Source of the DNA: Cellulomonas sp. URHE0023
Lineage (GTDB): Bacteria > Actinomycetota > Actinomycetes > Actinomycetales > Cellulomonadaceae
DNA length: 64,000 bases
NCBI RefSeq assembly: GCF_000688475.1
Contig: NZ_JIAN01000005.1
Coordinates: 620,001 to 684,000 of the forward strand
Direction of reading: 5' to 3'
How positions within the stretch are numbered: position 1 is the first letter of the stretch; each line of letters begins with the position of its first letter. The notes beneath the pieces were generated by a model that saw nothing but the letters and a program-made list of their open reading frames with translations, did not search any database and was not told the DNA's origin. This document shows, in pieces, positions 34,455 to 43,156 of this stretch. The translations under genes and the position numbers were made by a program.

Positions 34455-35525
34455 ATGGGTGCAACGCTGCAGCCCGGCACGGGTCACATCGCCGCGTCCG
34501 TCTACCTGCCCTCGACACCCAAGACGGTCCTGTGGGGGCGGCTCCCCTGCGCCAGCGACGAGCCGGTGCTGCGCATCGGCGACGGTGTCGCCGTGACCAT
34601 CGACACCGTCAGCCACGAGGGTCTGCTCGTCGACCACGGCAGCGACCCGCTCGCCTACTTCACGGGCCACGGCGTCGCGCCGCAGGACGTCCTGACCGAC
34701 GCGATCGAGATCGTCGCGACGATGGAACGCGGCACCGACGACGGCCCGCACATCGTCACGGGCCCGATCTTCGTCGAGGGCGCGATGCCTGGGGACCTGC
34801 TGGCGATCACCGTCCTGGAGACCGCCCCGCGCGTCCCCTACGGCGTCATCTCCAACCGGCACGGACGCGGCGCCCTGGCCGGTGAGCTGCCGCGGGGTGC
34901 CGACGAGGTCAGCGTGTTCACCCCGGTGGTCGAAGGTCACGGCAGGCTCCCGGTCGTCGAGGGCGGCTCGCGTGACATCGCGTTCCCGATCGCACCGTTC
35001 CTGGGGATCATGGGCGTCGCGGTCGCCGGCTCCGCGAGGCCGCACTCCGTCCCGCCCGGTGCGCACGGCGGCAACATCGACATCAACCTGCTCCAGGTGG
35101 GCGCGACGCTCTACCTGCCCGTCCAGGTGCCTGGTGCGCTGGCCTACGTAGGCGACCCGCACTTCGCGCAGGGCGACGGGGAGGTCGCGCTGACCGCGCT
35201 CGAGGCGTCGCTTCGGGTCACGCTGCGGTTCGACGTGGTGCCGGCGCAGGTCGCGGTCGAGCAGTTCGGCCTGCTGGACGGGCCGCTCGTCCAGACGGCC
35301 GAGTACCTGGTGCCGACGGGTCTGCACCCCGACCTGAACGAGGCCATGCGCCGCTGCGTCCGCGCCGCGATCGCGCTGCTGCGGGCACGCTGGGGCCTCG
35401 ACGAGCACCTCGCGTACGCGTACCTGTCCGCAGCGACCGACTTCGACATCTCGCAGGTGGTCGACCAGGTGTGCGGCGTGCACGCCAGGATCCGGGTGGC
35501 CGACTTCACCGAGGTCAGCAGGTGA
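34455..35525 (+). CDS. Acetamidase/formamidase (FmdA/AmdA) family amidohydrolase
   Basis: 356 residues from ATG 34455; an in-frame ATG at 34419 is possible but overlaps the divergent DUF1275 start. Family signatures are the N-terminal ARVxxGD-like VLRIGDGVAVTIDT, TGPIFVEGAMPGD near residue 100, the FLGIMGVA segment, GGNIDINLLQVGATLYLPV near 205 and VGDPHFAQGDGEV near 235. The family is metal-dependent and hydrolyses short amides to acids plus ammonia. Inside an allantoin cluster it may act on oxamate, formamide or a ureide-derived amide. Its stop overlaps the next start (GTGA). Confidence 0.85.
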   Translation: MGATLQPGTGHIAASVYLPSTPKTVLWGRLPCASDEPVLRIGDGVAVTIDTVSHEGLLVDHGSDPLAYFTGHGVAPQDVLTDAIEIVATMERGTDDGPHIVTGPIFVEGAMPGDLLAITVLETAPRVPYGVISNRHGRGALAGELPRGADEVSVFTPVVEGHGRLPVVEGGSRDIAFPIAPFLGIMGVAVAGSARPHSVPPGAHGGNIDINLLQVGATLYLPVQVPGALAYVGDPHFAQGDGEVALTALEASLRVTLRFDVVPAQVAVEQFGLLDGPLVQTAEYLVPTGLHPDLNEAMRRCVRAAIALLRARWGLDEHLAYAYLSAATDFDISQVVDQVCGVHARIRVADFTEVSR

Positions 35526-37066
35526 GCGCCGTTCCCGCCGACCTCTGGGCGGCGTTCGAGGCGTACGAGGCGGCGGTCCTCGCGGACGACGTGCCGGTGC
35601 TCGACGACCTGTTCGCACCCGGGCCGGCGACGATGCGCGGCGACAAGGACGGACTGCTCGTCGGGCACGATGCGATCAGCCGGTTCCGCAGCGCACGGGG
35701 CGGTGTGGCACCCCGGACCCTCGACCACGTCGAGACCAGGCGACTCGCCGACGACTGCTGGCTGATCGTCTCGACGAGCCGGTACGACGGCGGTGGCACC
35801 GGGCTGCAGACGCAGGTGTGGCAGCTCGCCGACGGACGCTGGCGGATCACGGCCGCGCACGTCACGGGCAGGACCGCGAGCTTCGACCGGTCCGTGTGGC
35901 GCACCGTCGGCGACCCGCTCTACCAGGGGGCGTTCACGGGTCCGCTGGTGGGTCTGCGCGTCGCGGTCAAGGACCTGTTCGCGATCAAGGGGTACCGCAT
36001 CGGTGCCGGCAACCCGACGTGGCTGCACGGCGCGGCCCGCGAGCGCCAGCACGCACCGGCGGTGCTCGACCTGCTGCGTGGCGGCGCCTCCGTCCGTGGT
36101 CTGGCCCGCACCGACGAGCTGGCCTACTCCATCGCCGGGTCGAACGCCCACTACGGGACCCCGGTCAACGGCGCGCTCCCGGGCGCGCTGCCGGGAGGCT
36201 CGTCGAGCGGGCCCGCCACAGCCGTGGCCACGGGGCTGGCGGACGTCGGCCTGGCGAGCGACACCGCCGGCTCGATCCGCGTCCCCGCGTCCTACCAGGG
36301 TCTGTGGGGCCTGCGCACGACGCACGGGCTGGTGCCGCGACAGGGCATGGTCCCGCTCGCACCGTCGTTCGACACGGTCGGCTGGCTGACCCGCGACGGT
36401 GCGACGCTCGAGGCGGTCGCCACGTGGTGCCTGGAGTCGACCGTCGACGAACCGGCGGAACCCGGGACGCACGCCGCGCCGGCACTGCCCGAGCTGCTGC
36501 GCATCCCGCGCGAGGCGCTCGCCGCCGCGGAACCGGCGACCCGCACGGCCTTCGAGGCCTGGTGCTCCAGCAGGACCACAGAGCTCGTCGACGTCGGCCC
36601 GCTCGACGAGTGGTTCGAGGCCTTCCGCCTGGTCCAGGCCGCCGAGGCGTGGCGAACGCACGGCCAGTGGTTCACCGACCACCCCGGCGCGACGGGCCCC
36701 GACATCCGCCGACGGTTCGAGCTCGCGTCGACCGTGACACCGGAGCAGGAGGCCGCCGCCCGGGAGCAGGTCACGGCGCGCGCCACGCTCGTTCGCTCCC
36801 TCGTCGCCGACGCCCTGCTCGTGCTCCCGACCGCACCCGGCCCGGCACCAGCACGCACCGACCCGCTCGAGGACGTCCGCGCCGCGACGCTCCGCCTGAC
36901 CGCGCTTGCCGGTATCGGCGGCCTGCCTGCCCTGAGCATCCCGGCGCTGACCGTTCCGAGCCTGCTCGGTGCCGCTCCCGTCGGAGTCTGCCTCGTCGGA
37001 CCCCAAGGAAGCGACCTGTCCCTGGTGCGCCACGCGCGCCACCTCACCCGCGGAGAGATCGCATGA
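35522..37066 (+). CDS. AtzH/HpxZ-like (DUF3225) domain fused to an amidase-signature hydrolase
   Basis: 514 residues from GTG 35522. Residues 1-125 form a SnoaL/NTF2-like DUF3225 (AtzH) domain: FEAYEAAVLADDVPVLDDLFAPG, TMRGDKDGLLVGHDAISRFR, and RWRITAAHVTG. An amidase-signature domain follows (about 140-510) with the catalytic triad Lys150 (RVAVKDLF), cis-Ser near 228 (PGGSSSGPAT) and nucleophile Ser251 (DTAGSIRVPA). In Klebsiella purine loci and atz loci the two parts are, as I recall, separate genes (HpxZ/AtzH and HpxY/AtzE). The likely substrate is an oxalurate- or allophanate-like carbamoyl compound. It overlaps genes on both sides by 4 bp. Confidence 0.88.
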   Translation: MSAVPADLWAAFEAYEAAVLADDVPVLDDLFAPGPATMRGDKDGLLVGHDAISRFRSARGGVAPRTLDHVETRRLADDCWLIVSTSRYDGGGTGLQTQVWQLADGRWRITAAHVTGRTASFDRSVWRTVGDPLYQGAFTGPLVGLRVAVKDLFAIKGYRIGAGNPTWLHGAARERQHAPAVLDLLRGGASVRGLARTDELAYSIAGSNAHYGTPVNGALPGALPGGSSSGPATAVATGLADVGLASDTAGSIRVPASYQGLWGLRTTHGLVPRQGMVPLAPSFDTVGWLTRDGATLEAVATWCLESTVDEPAEPGTHAAPALPELLRIPREALAAAEPATRTAFEAWCSSRTTELVDVGPLDEWFEAFRLVQAAEAWRTHGQWFTDHPGATGPDIRRRFELASTVTPEQEAAAREQVTARATLVRSLVADALLVLPTAPGPAPARTDPLEDVRAATLRLTALAGIGGLPALSIPALTVPSLLGAAPVGVCLVGPQGSDLSLVRHARHLTRGEIA

Positions 37067-38274
37067 CACGCCCCGTGAACCCGCCCCCTCGCCTGCTCAT
37101 GGGACCGGGACCCGTGAATGCCGACCCGCGCGTGCTGCGGGCCATGTCCACGCCCCTGATCGGGCAGTACGACCCCGTCATGACGGGGTACATGAACGAG
37201 ACGCAGGCCCTCTACCGGGAGGTCTTCTCGACGACGAACGAGGCGACCCTGCTGGTGGACGGCACGTCGCGCGCGGGCATCGAGGCAGCGATCGTGTCGC
37301 TCGTCCGACCCGGACAACGTGTCCTCGTGCCCGTGTTCGGCCGGTTCGGGCACCTGCTCGCCGAGATCGCGCTACGCGCGGGGGCCGACGTCCACACCAT
37401 CGAGGTCGAGTGGGGGCAGGTGTTCTCGCCCTCGGCCATCGAGGAGGCCGTCGTCCGGGTCAAGCCGCACCTGCTCGCGATCGTGCAGGGCGACACGTCC
37501 ACCACCATGAACCAGCCGCTCGACGAGCTCGGGGCGATCTGTGCGAAGCACGGCGTCCTGTTCTACACGGACGCGACCGCGTCGCTGGGCGGCAACCCGT
37601 TCGAGATGGACGCGTGGGGTCTGGACGCGGCGACGGCCGGGCTCCAGAAGTGCCTGTCGGGTCCGTCGGGCAGCGCGCCGATCAGCCTCTCGGCCCGAGC
37701 CGTCGACGTCATCCGTGGCCGCACCCGCATCGAGGCCGGGATCCGCGACGAGTCCGACGAGGACACCGGTGAGCCCGTGCACTCCAACTACTTCGACCTC
37801 GGCATGATCCTCGACTACTGGGGTCCGCGGCGGCTCAACCACCACACCGAGGCGACGACGATGCTCTACGGCGCCTACGAGTGCGCGCGGGTGATCCTCG
37901 AGGAGGGGCGGTCCGCCGTCATCGACCGCCACGAGCGCGCCGGACGCGCGATGCTGGCGGGCGTCCAGGGCCTCGGCCTGTCGGTGTTCGGGTCGGTGAG
38001 CCACAAGATGAACAACGTGGTCGCGGTGTTCATCCCGGACGTGGTGGAGGGCGACGCCGTGCGCGCCGACCTGCTCAACGACTTCTCCATCGAGATCGGG
38101 ACGTCGTTCGGGCCGCTGCACGGGCGCGTCTGGCGCATCGGGACCATGGGTGCGAACGCCCGTCTGGACACCGTCCTGGTGACGCTCGCGGCCCTGGAGC
38201 AGGTTCTGCGGCGGCACGGCGCCTCCCTCCCGGTCGGCGGCGGCGTGGACGCGGCCTACGAGGCGTGGGGCTGA
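37063..38274 (+). CDS. pucG: (S)-ureidoglycine-glyoxylate aminotransferase
   Basis: PLP-dependent class V aminotransferase, 403 residues, ATG 37063. It matches B. subtilis PucG in length and features: LLMGPGPVNADPRVLRAM, GQYDPVMTGYMNE, DGTSRAGIEAAI, and the PLP lysine Lys196 in AGLQKCLSGPSG, with NHHTEATTMLYG downstream. It transfers the amino group of ureidoglycine to glyoxylate, giving oxalurate and glycine. Alanine-glyoxylate or serine-glyoxylate aminotransferases are the alternatives, but allC next door supplies ureidoglycine. Its stop overlaps the allC start (TGATG). Confidence 0.92.
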   Translation: MTRPVNPPPRLLMGPGPVNADPRVLRAMSTPLIGQYDPVMTGYMNETQALYREVFSTTNEATLLVDGTSRAGIEAAIVSLVRPGQRVLVPVFGRFGHLLAEIALRAGADVHTIEVEWGQVFSPSAIEEAVVRVKPHLLAIVQGDTSTTMNQPLDELGAICAKHGVLFYTDATASLGGNPFEMDAWGLDAATAGLQKCLSGPSGSAPISLSARAVDVIRGRTRIEAGIRDESDEDTGEPVHSNYFDLGMILDYWGPRRLNHHTEATTMLYGAYECARVILEEGRSAVIDRHERAGRAMLAGVQGLGLSVFGSVSHKMNNVVAVFIPDVVEGDAVRADLLNDFSIEIGTSFGPLHGRVWRIGTMGANARLDTVLVTLAALEQVLRRHGASLPVGGGVDAAYEAWG

Positions 38275-39527
38275 TGCCGCAGACACCTGCGTTCCAGGAC
38301 GCCGCCCGCCGGATCATGGCCCGGTGCGACGAGCTCGCCCGCTACACGTCGATGGAGGGCGGGATCGAACGCGTCTACCTGTCCCCCGAGCACGCGCGCG
38401 TGAACCGCCTCGCGTCGCGCTGGATGCGCGAGGTCGGGCTCGACACCTGGCAGGACGAGGCCGGGAACCTCAACGGACACCTGGACGGGAAGGACCCTGA
38501 GGCGCCGTCGCTGCTGCTGGGCTCGCACCTGGACAGCGTCCGCGACGCGGGTCGCTACGACGGGATCCTCGGGGTCCTGATGGCGATCGAGGTGGTGCGA
38601 GCCCTGAAGCCGCGCTCGAAGGACCTGCGGTTCGGGCTCGACGTCGTCGCGTTCTGGGACGAGGAGGGCGCGCGGTTCGGCACGGCCCTGCTGGGCAGCT
38701 CCGCGATGGCCGGCCAGTGGAACCCTGCGTGGTGGGACCTGACGGACGAGCACGGCACGTCGCTGCGGACCGCGTTCCGCGAGTTCGGCCTGGACCCGGG
38801 CCGGGTAGCGGCGGCAGCCCGGCGCCCGGAGTCCCTCGCCGGGTACCTCGAGGCGCACATCGAGCAGGGGCCCGATCTCGACCGGTCGAACGCCCCGCTG
38901 GGCGTCGTCACGTCGATCGCGAGCGCCCGCCGCTTCTCCGTGCAGATCCTCGGCGAGGCCAGGCACGCCGGGGGCACACGGTACGAGGACCGGCACGACG
39001 CCCTTCTCGGCGCCTCGGAGGCGACCCTCGCGGTTGAGCGGCTGTGCCGGGCCGAGCACCACATCGTCGGCACGGTCGGCCGGCTGGAGACGTTCCCGGG
39101 TGCCGTGAACGTGGTGCCGGGCGAGGCGCGACTGACCGTCGACCTGCGCGGAGAGCACGATGACGACCGTGACCGGGTCTGGGCGGACATCTCGCGGTCC
39201 ATCGACGAGATCGCCGGCCGCCGGGGTCTGCGGTGGAACGCGACGCAGATCCACGAGGCGCCCGCCGTCTGGTGCGACGGCCTGCTGCAGGACGTCGTCC
39301 GCGCGGGGATCGAGGACACCGCCCGCGGCGAGGCACCGAGCATGTTCAGCCGCGCCGGGCACGACGCGATGGCGATCGGGGCGATCACGGGCGTCGGCAT
39401 GCTCTTCCTGCGCAACCCCGACGGGATCAGCCACCACCCCGACGAGTCGGTCAGCCTGGCGGACGTCGAGACCGGTCTGCGGGCCATGACCGCGACCGTC
39501 GAGCACCTGGCCCGGGAGGCTGCCTGA
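38274..39527 (+). CDS. allC: Allantoate amidohydrolase
   Basis: M20-family binuclear metal hydrolase, 417 residues, ATG 38274. Metal-site motifs: GSHLDSVRDAGRYDG near residue 83 (His and bridging Asp), FWDEEGARFG near 126 (Glu), and HIEQGPDLD; a C-terminal His lies in ISHHPDE. The RFSVQILGEARHAGGT segment marks the dimerisation lid domain of the AllC/N-carbamoylase group. It hydrolyses allantoate to ureidoglycine, CO2 and ammonia. N-carbamoyl-L-amino-acid hydrolase is the main alternative; the allantoin context decides. Confidence 0.9.
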   Translation: MPQTPAFQDAARRIMARCDELARYTSMEGGIERVYLSPEHARVNRLASRWMREVGLDTWQDEAGNLNGHLDGKDPEAPSLLLGSHLDSVRDAGRYDGILGVLMAIEVVRALKPRSKDLRFGLDVVAFWDEEGARFGTALLGSSAMAGQWNPAWWDLTDEHGTSLRTAFREFGLDPGRVAAAARRPESLAGYLEAHIEQGPDLDRSNAPLGVVTSIASARRFSVQILGEARHAGGTRYEDRHDALLGASEATLAVERLCRAEHHIVGTVGRLETFPGAVNVVPGEARLTVDLRGEHDDDRDRVWADISRSIDEIAGRRGLRWNATQIHEAPAVWCDGLLQDVVRAGIEDTARGEAPSMFSRAGHDAMAIGAITGVGMLFLRNPDGISHHPDESVSLADVETGLRAMTATVEHLAREAA

Positions 39528-39544
39528 CTGACCCGGGTGTGCGG

Positions 39545-40066
39545 CTACCGCTGCGCCCTCTCGTCCGGAGCGAGGTCCCGTGCTCGCCACACCACGTCGA
39601 GCGCGGGGTCGTCGGCGTCGCGTTCCACCCGCTCGACGGCGAAACCCTCACGCTCGTAGAACGCTCCTGCTCGCACGTTGCCGGCGAAGTGCTCCACGCA
39701 CAGGCGCCTCGCGTCCGGCGGCAGCTGTCCGACCACGGCCGCGATCAGCCGCGGACCGAGCCCTTGACCCCGGCAGGCGGGGTCGACGTAGAGCTTGTAA
39801 ATGACGTGGTCGGCGCCGTCCCATCCGCGCTGCGCGACGCCCACGACCCCGTCCCCGGCCTCGGCCTCGGCGACCACGATGCGACCCTGCGACACGGCGG
39901 TGCCGATCTGTTCGACGCTCCACCATCGGGTCACCTGCAGGTCCGCAGCCCCTGCGCCGATCAGGGGCGTGTAGTGCGGCCGGATGTGCGTGGCACCGAA
40001 CGCGCAGATCGGCCCGACGTCACCCCCGTCGGCGAGCCTCGTGACCCACCCGGCTCTCCGAGTCAC
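39545..40066 (-). CDS. GNAT-family N-acetyltransferase
   Basis: 173 residues, GTG 40066. The acetyl-CoA motif A is present as LYVDPACRGQGLGPRLIAAV near residue 93-112, preceded by the GVAQRGWDGADHVIYK strand and followed by VEHFAGNVRAGAFYEREGFAVER, the usual motif B. The acceptor substrate is not predictable. It converges on allC and lies 95 bp downstream of a DUF1579-like gene on its own strand. Confidence 0.88.
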   Translation of the reverse strand: MTRRAGWVTRLADGGDVGPICAFGATHIRPHYTPLIGAGAADLQVTRWWSVEQIGTAVSQGRIVVAEAEAGDGVVGVAQRGWDGADHVIYKLYVDPACRGQGLGPRLIAAVVGQLPPDARRLCVEHFAGNVRAGAFYEREGFAVERVERDADDPALDVVWRARDLAPDERAQR

Positions 40067-40161
40067 TCCCGCACCCCCGATCGTCCGCCGTGCACCCAGG
40101 CAAGGCTAGGCCGACGCCTGATCGTCGTCGCGGCACGCACCACGCCGCCCGCGCCGCTGGA

Positions 40162-40668
40162 TCAGGTCGTGGGCGGTGTCGTGCGTCGTGCGTCCACCGT
40201 CTGCACGGTCTGCCAGGAACCGCCGTCGCGCGAGATCTCGTTGCGCCAGGCGAAGGTGTCGGCCTGGATGTCGGAGAACACCCACCGTTCGATCCGGTCC
40301 GCCTCGGCTCGCTCGAGGACGATGTCGGGTCCGATGCGGTGCGCGTACATGTGGATGACCGTGGTGGTGGCTGTCGAGTGGAAGGTGAAACGCCACAGCT
40401 GCAGCCGCGGGTCCCAGATGCGGACACAGAGACCGACCTCGCGCTCGGCATCGACGCACGCGATGTCACGGGCCGGCACGCGCCACGTGTCCACCACGGC
40501 GCGGCCGTCCAGGGCATAGCTGAACTCCCAGTCGCCGATGACCTCGCGCACCGGTGAGCCGTCAGGCCCCAGGTACCTGATGTGCGTCCGCCACGCTCCG
40601 GCGAAGTGCCCGAACGTCTGCAGCTCGGCGGCATACCGGTCGACCGGCGCGTTCGACAGGATCGTCAT
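40162..40668 (-). CDS. DUF1579-like protein of unknown function
   Basis: 168 residues, ATG 40668. A predicted all-beta, lipocalin-like fold: FGHFAGAWRTHIRYLGPDG, WEFSYALDGRAVVDTWRVP, VRIWDPRLQLWRFTFHS and WRNEISRDGGSWQTVQTVDARR, which resembles DUF1579 proteins. Its ATG overlaps the arginase-family stop (ATGA), so the two are co-transcribed. Function is unknown; a small-molecule binding role is only a fold-based guess. Confidence 0.7.
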   Translation of the reverse strand: MTILSNAPVDRYAAELQTFGHFAGAWRTHIRYLGPDGSPVREVIGDWEFSYALDGRAVVDTWRVPARDIACVDAEREVGLCVRIWDPRLQLWRFTFHSTATTTVIHMYAHRIGPDIVLERAEADRIERWVFSDIQADTFAWRNEISRDGGSWQTVQTVDARRTTPPTT

Positions 40669-41579
40669 GCCGGCCGTCCCTGGAGCCCAGCGGCGAGACA
40701 GTCGACGATCGCGTCGGTGTATGCGCCGTCCGGGTCGAGGTCCGGGTCGTAGATCGTGACATCGACGCCCACGATCCGACGTGACTCCAGCAACCGCGAC
40801 AGGAGCAGCGCCAGCTGCTCGAAGGTGACGCCCGGTGTTCCTGGGGAGTCGACGGCGGGCAGGTGTGCCATGTCCACCACGTCGAGGTCGACGTGCACCC
40901 AGATCGGCTGCTCGGCCTTCAGGTGTCCGACGGCCTGCTGTGCTGTCGCCTCCACGCCCGCGGCGAGGAGCTCGTGGATGCCGATCACCAGCAGGTCGGT
41001 GGGCACGGCCTGGCCGGTCCGGTCGCCGATCTGGACGACGGACGGGTCGCCGACAAGGGGGCCGTCCACGCCCGGCCAGCGGGTCAGCAGCAGCTCCCCG
41101 CGGCCGGTGGCCAGAGCCAGGTCCATGCCGGCGGCCGCACCCAGGCCGGAGAAGTCGGGATGTCCGGGGTGGGTGAAGTCGGGATGCCCGTCGATGTGCA
41201 CCAACGCGATCTGATGGTGGCGGCGGGCGCCGCTCAGCGAGCCGAGCAGCACTGAGCAGTCGCCGCCGACCACGACCGGCATGCGTCCGGCCGCGACGGC
41301 GTCACCGACCGCGTCGGCCAGGAGCAGGCTGTGCTGGCGCAGCGTCACGCCGTTGCGCACCCGGGTGCCCGGCTGAGCCTCGAACTGGTAGGGCGGTCGG
41401 GACAGCTCGGTCACCGCAACCGCCTCGAGCCGTTGGCCCAGACCGGCTCCGCGGAGCACGTGCGGCGCACGCCACGTACCGGGCTCGGCGCCGGCGGCGG
41501 TAGGTCGCAGCCCGATGCTCCACGGCGCACAGATCAGCTCGACCGGCAGCGGGCCAGTCGCCAGGTCGAGGTCGCCCAT
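40665..41579 (-). CDS. Arginase/agmatinase/formiminoglutamase-family protein with altered metal site
   Basis: 304 residues from ATG 41579, chosen because AGGAG lies 5 bp upstream; another ATG is 12 bp further upstream. The ureohydrolase fold is clear from VVVGGDCSVLLGSL, LVHIDGHPDFTHP and HVDLDVVDM. The first Mn ligand, His in the usual GGDHS, is Cys here (GGDCS), and DAHxD reads DGHPD. Activity as arginase is therefore doubtful; a related guanidino or formimino hydrolase is possible. It is divergent from a CGNR regulator across an inverted repeat. Confidence 0.82.
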   Translation of the reverse strand: MGDLDLATGPLPVELICAPWSIGLRPTAAGAEPGTWRAPHVLRGAGLGQRLEAVAVTELSRPPYQFEAQPGTRVRNGVTLRQHSLLLADAVGDAVAAGRMPVVVGGDCSVLLGSLSGARRHHQIALVHIDGHPDFTHPGHPDFSGLGAAAGMDLALATGRGELLLTRWPGVDGPLVGDPSVVQIGDRTGQAVPTDLLVIGIHELLAAGVEATAQQAVGHLKAEQPIWVHVDLDVVDMAHLPAVDSPGTPGVTFEQLALLLSRLLESRRIVGVDVTIYDPDLDPDGAYTDAIVDCLAAGLQGRPA

Positions 41580-41600
41580 GCCACTCCTCATCTCTGCGAT

Positions 41601-41632
41601 CTACACCGGCTTACACTGTTTCACCGGTGTAG
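41601..41632. promoter_or_regulatory. Inverted repeat in the arginase/CGNR divergent promoter
   Basis: CTACACCGG (41601-41609) and CCGGTGTAG (41624-41632) form a perfect 9-bp inverted repeat with a 14-base spacer that itself contains a TTACAC half-like word. It lies 21 bp upstream of the arginase-family start and 29 bp upstream of the regulator start. It is the likely binding site of the CGNR regulator. Confidence 0.65.
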
Positions 41633-41661
41633 AAAGTGCGCAACACCGATACAGTCGAGGC

Positions 41662-42273
41662 ATGGTCGCGAAGGCGGAGGCTCATCACACGCCCCACGAG
41701 TTCCGGCCCCGTGACTTCGTCGGCGGACACCCAGCCATCGACTTCGTCAACACCGTCACCGCTCGGAACACCGCCACACCCGACGACTGGCTCGACAGCT
41801 ACGCCACGCTGCTGCGCTGGGCGTCGCTGAGCGACCTGGCACTCCCTGCTGTCGGGGCCGAGGTGGGCCAAGGTGACGCCGAAGCCGAGCTGCGTCGGTG
41901 CCGCACGCTCCGCGAGGCGCTGCACGCAACCCTCGCGTCCGTCCAGGACGACGGTCCCGTGCCCCCGAAGGCGGCCCTGACCTTGGAGACGAGCTGGCGG
42001 CTCGCTGCGGCCCACGCACGCCTGGACCTGTCGACCACCCCGTTCCGACTGCGGTACGACCAGGATGGACCGCCTCTGTCCGTCGCACGGCGCGCGCTGG
42101 CAGCCGCGGCCGTCGAGCTGCTCGTCGACCTGCCGCGTGAGCGGCTGCGCACCTGTCCGGGCGAGCGCTGCGGATGGATGTTCCTCGACGTCAGCAAGGC
42201 GGGCCGTCGTCGCTGGTGCGACATGGCGACGTGCGGCACGGGCGCCAAGAACCGCCGCCGCGCACGTCCCTGA
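41662..42273 (+). CDS. CGNR zinc-finger transcriptional regulator (ABATE domain)
   Basis: 203 residues, ATG 41662. The N-terminal ABATE/stress-induced regulator domain (about 10-150) includes FVGGHPAIDFVNTVTARN. The C-terminal CGNR-type zinc finger (about 158-200) has CPGERCGWMFLDVSKAGRRRWCDMATCGTGAKNRRR, with four Cys and the CGxxxK-like basic tail. It is divergent from the arginase-family operon with a shared inverted repeat, so that operon is the probable target. Confidence 0.88.
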   Translation: MVAKAEAHHTPHEFRPRDFVGGHPAIDFVNTVTARNTATPDDWLDSYATLLRWASLSDLALPAVGAEVGQGDAEAELRRCRTLREALHATLASVQDDGPVPPKAALTLETSWRLAAAHARLDLSTTPFRLRYDQDGPPLSVARRALAAAAVELLVDLPRERLRTCPGERCGWMFLDVSKAGRRRWCDMATCGTGAKNRRRARP

Positions 42274-42310
42274 GAACACCGCCGTCCAGGTGGGTCGACC
42301 CGGCGACAGC

Positions 42311-43156
42311 ATGGACAATCGAGCCGTGCCCACCGTCCTGCACCCGCCGTCGCTCGGCCACGTCCCCGACATCCGCCTCATCGCAGTCGACATGGACGGG
42401 ACGCTGCTCGACGACGAGAAGCAGATCCACGACGAGTTCTGGCCGCTGCTCGACGAGCTCGCCGCCCGCGGGATCGCCCTGTGCCCGGCGAGCGGTCGAC
42501 AGTTCGCGGCTCTGCGCCGCCAGATCGGCCGCCCGGAGCTGGTCTACATCGCCGAGAACGGTGCGTACGTGGTGCGCGACGACACGGAGGTCAGCTCGGA
42601 GACGCTCTCCCTGCAGACGGCTCACGACGCCATCCGGATCCTGCGGTCGGCGCACCATCTCGACACCGGCACCGTGCTGTGCGGCAAACGCTCGGCCTAC
42701 GTCGAACGCACCGACGACGTCTTCCTCGCGCAGGTGCACCCGTACTACGCCCGCCTCGAGCTGGTGGACGACCTGATCGGCGTCGACGACGAGATCCTCA
42801 AGGTCGCGGTCCACGACTTCGGGCCGGTCGAGCAGGGTGCCGGAGCGCTGCTCGCGGACGTCGACGGTGCCGTGGTGAGCGGCGAGCACTGGGTCGACCT
42901 CATGAACCCGGTCGCCGACAAGGGCCTCGCACTGCGGCACGTCCAGGACTCCCTCGGCGTGACCCGCGAGCAGACCATGGCGTTCGGCGACTACCTCAAC
43001 GACGTCGGACTGCTCGACGCGGCGCACTGGTCGTTCGCGATGGACAACGCCCACCCCGACGTCCGCGCCCACGCCCGGTTCGTCGCACCGGCCAACACCG
43101 CCAACGGCGTGGTCCGCACCATCAGGTCGGTGCTGGGACTGGAGCAACCCTCGTGA
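42311..43156 (+). CDS. HAD-superfamily phosphatase, Cof type
   Basis: 281 residues from ATG 42311; GTG 42326 is an alternative. Motif I is IAVDMDGTLLDD, motif II SGR in CPASGRQF, a Lys in ADKGLAL, and motif IV FGDYLNDVGLLD. A C2B cap of about 100 residues lies between motifs II and III, as in Cof/YbjI-type sugar-phosphate and nucleotide phosphatases. The cytoplasmic substrate is unspecified. Its stop overlaps the next start (GTGA). Confidence 0.9.
   Translation: MDNRAVPTVLHPPSLGHVPDIRLIAVDMDGTLLDDEKQIHDEFWPLLDELAARGIALCPASGRQFAALRRQIGRPELVYIAENGAYVVRDDTEVSSETLSLQTAHDAIRILRSAHHLDTGTVLCGKRSAYVERTDDVFLAQVHPYYARLELVDDLIGVDDEILKVAVHDFGPVEQGAGALLADVDGAVVSGEHWVDLMNPVADKGLALRHVQDSLGVTREQTMAFGDYLNDVGLLDAAHWSFAMDNAHPDVRAHARFVAPANTANGVVRTIRSVLGLEQPS

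Noticed and set aside
40665-41579. Confident naming as arginase or agmatinase
   Set aside because: The GGDHS and DAHxD metal motifs are altered, so the reaction cannot be assigned from family alone.
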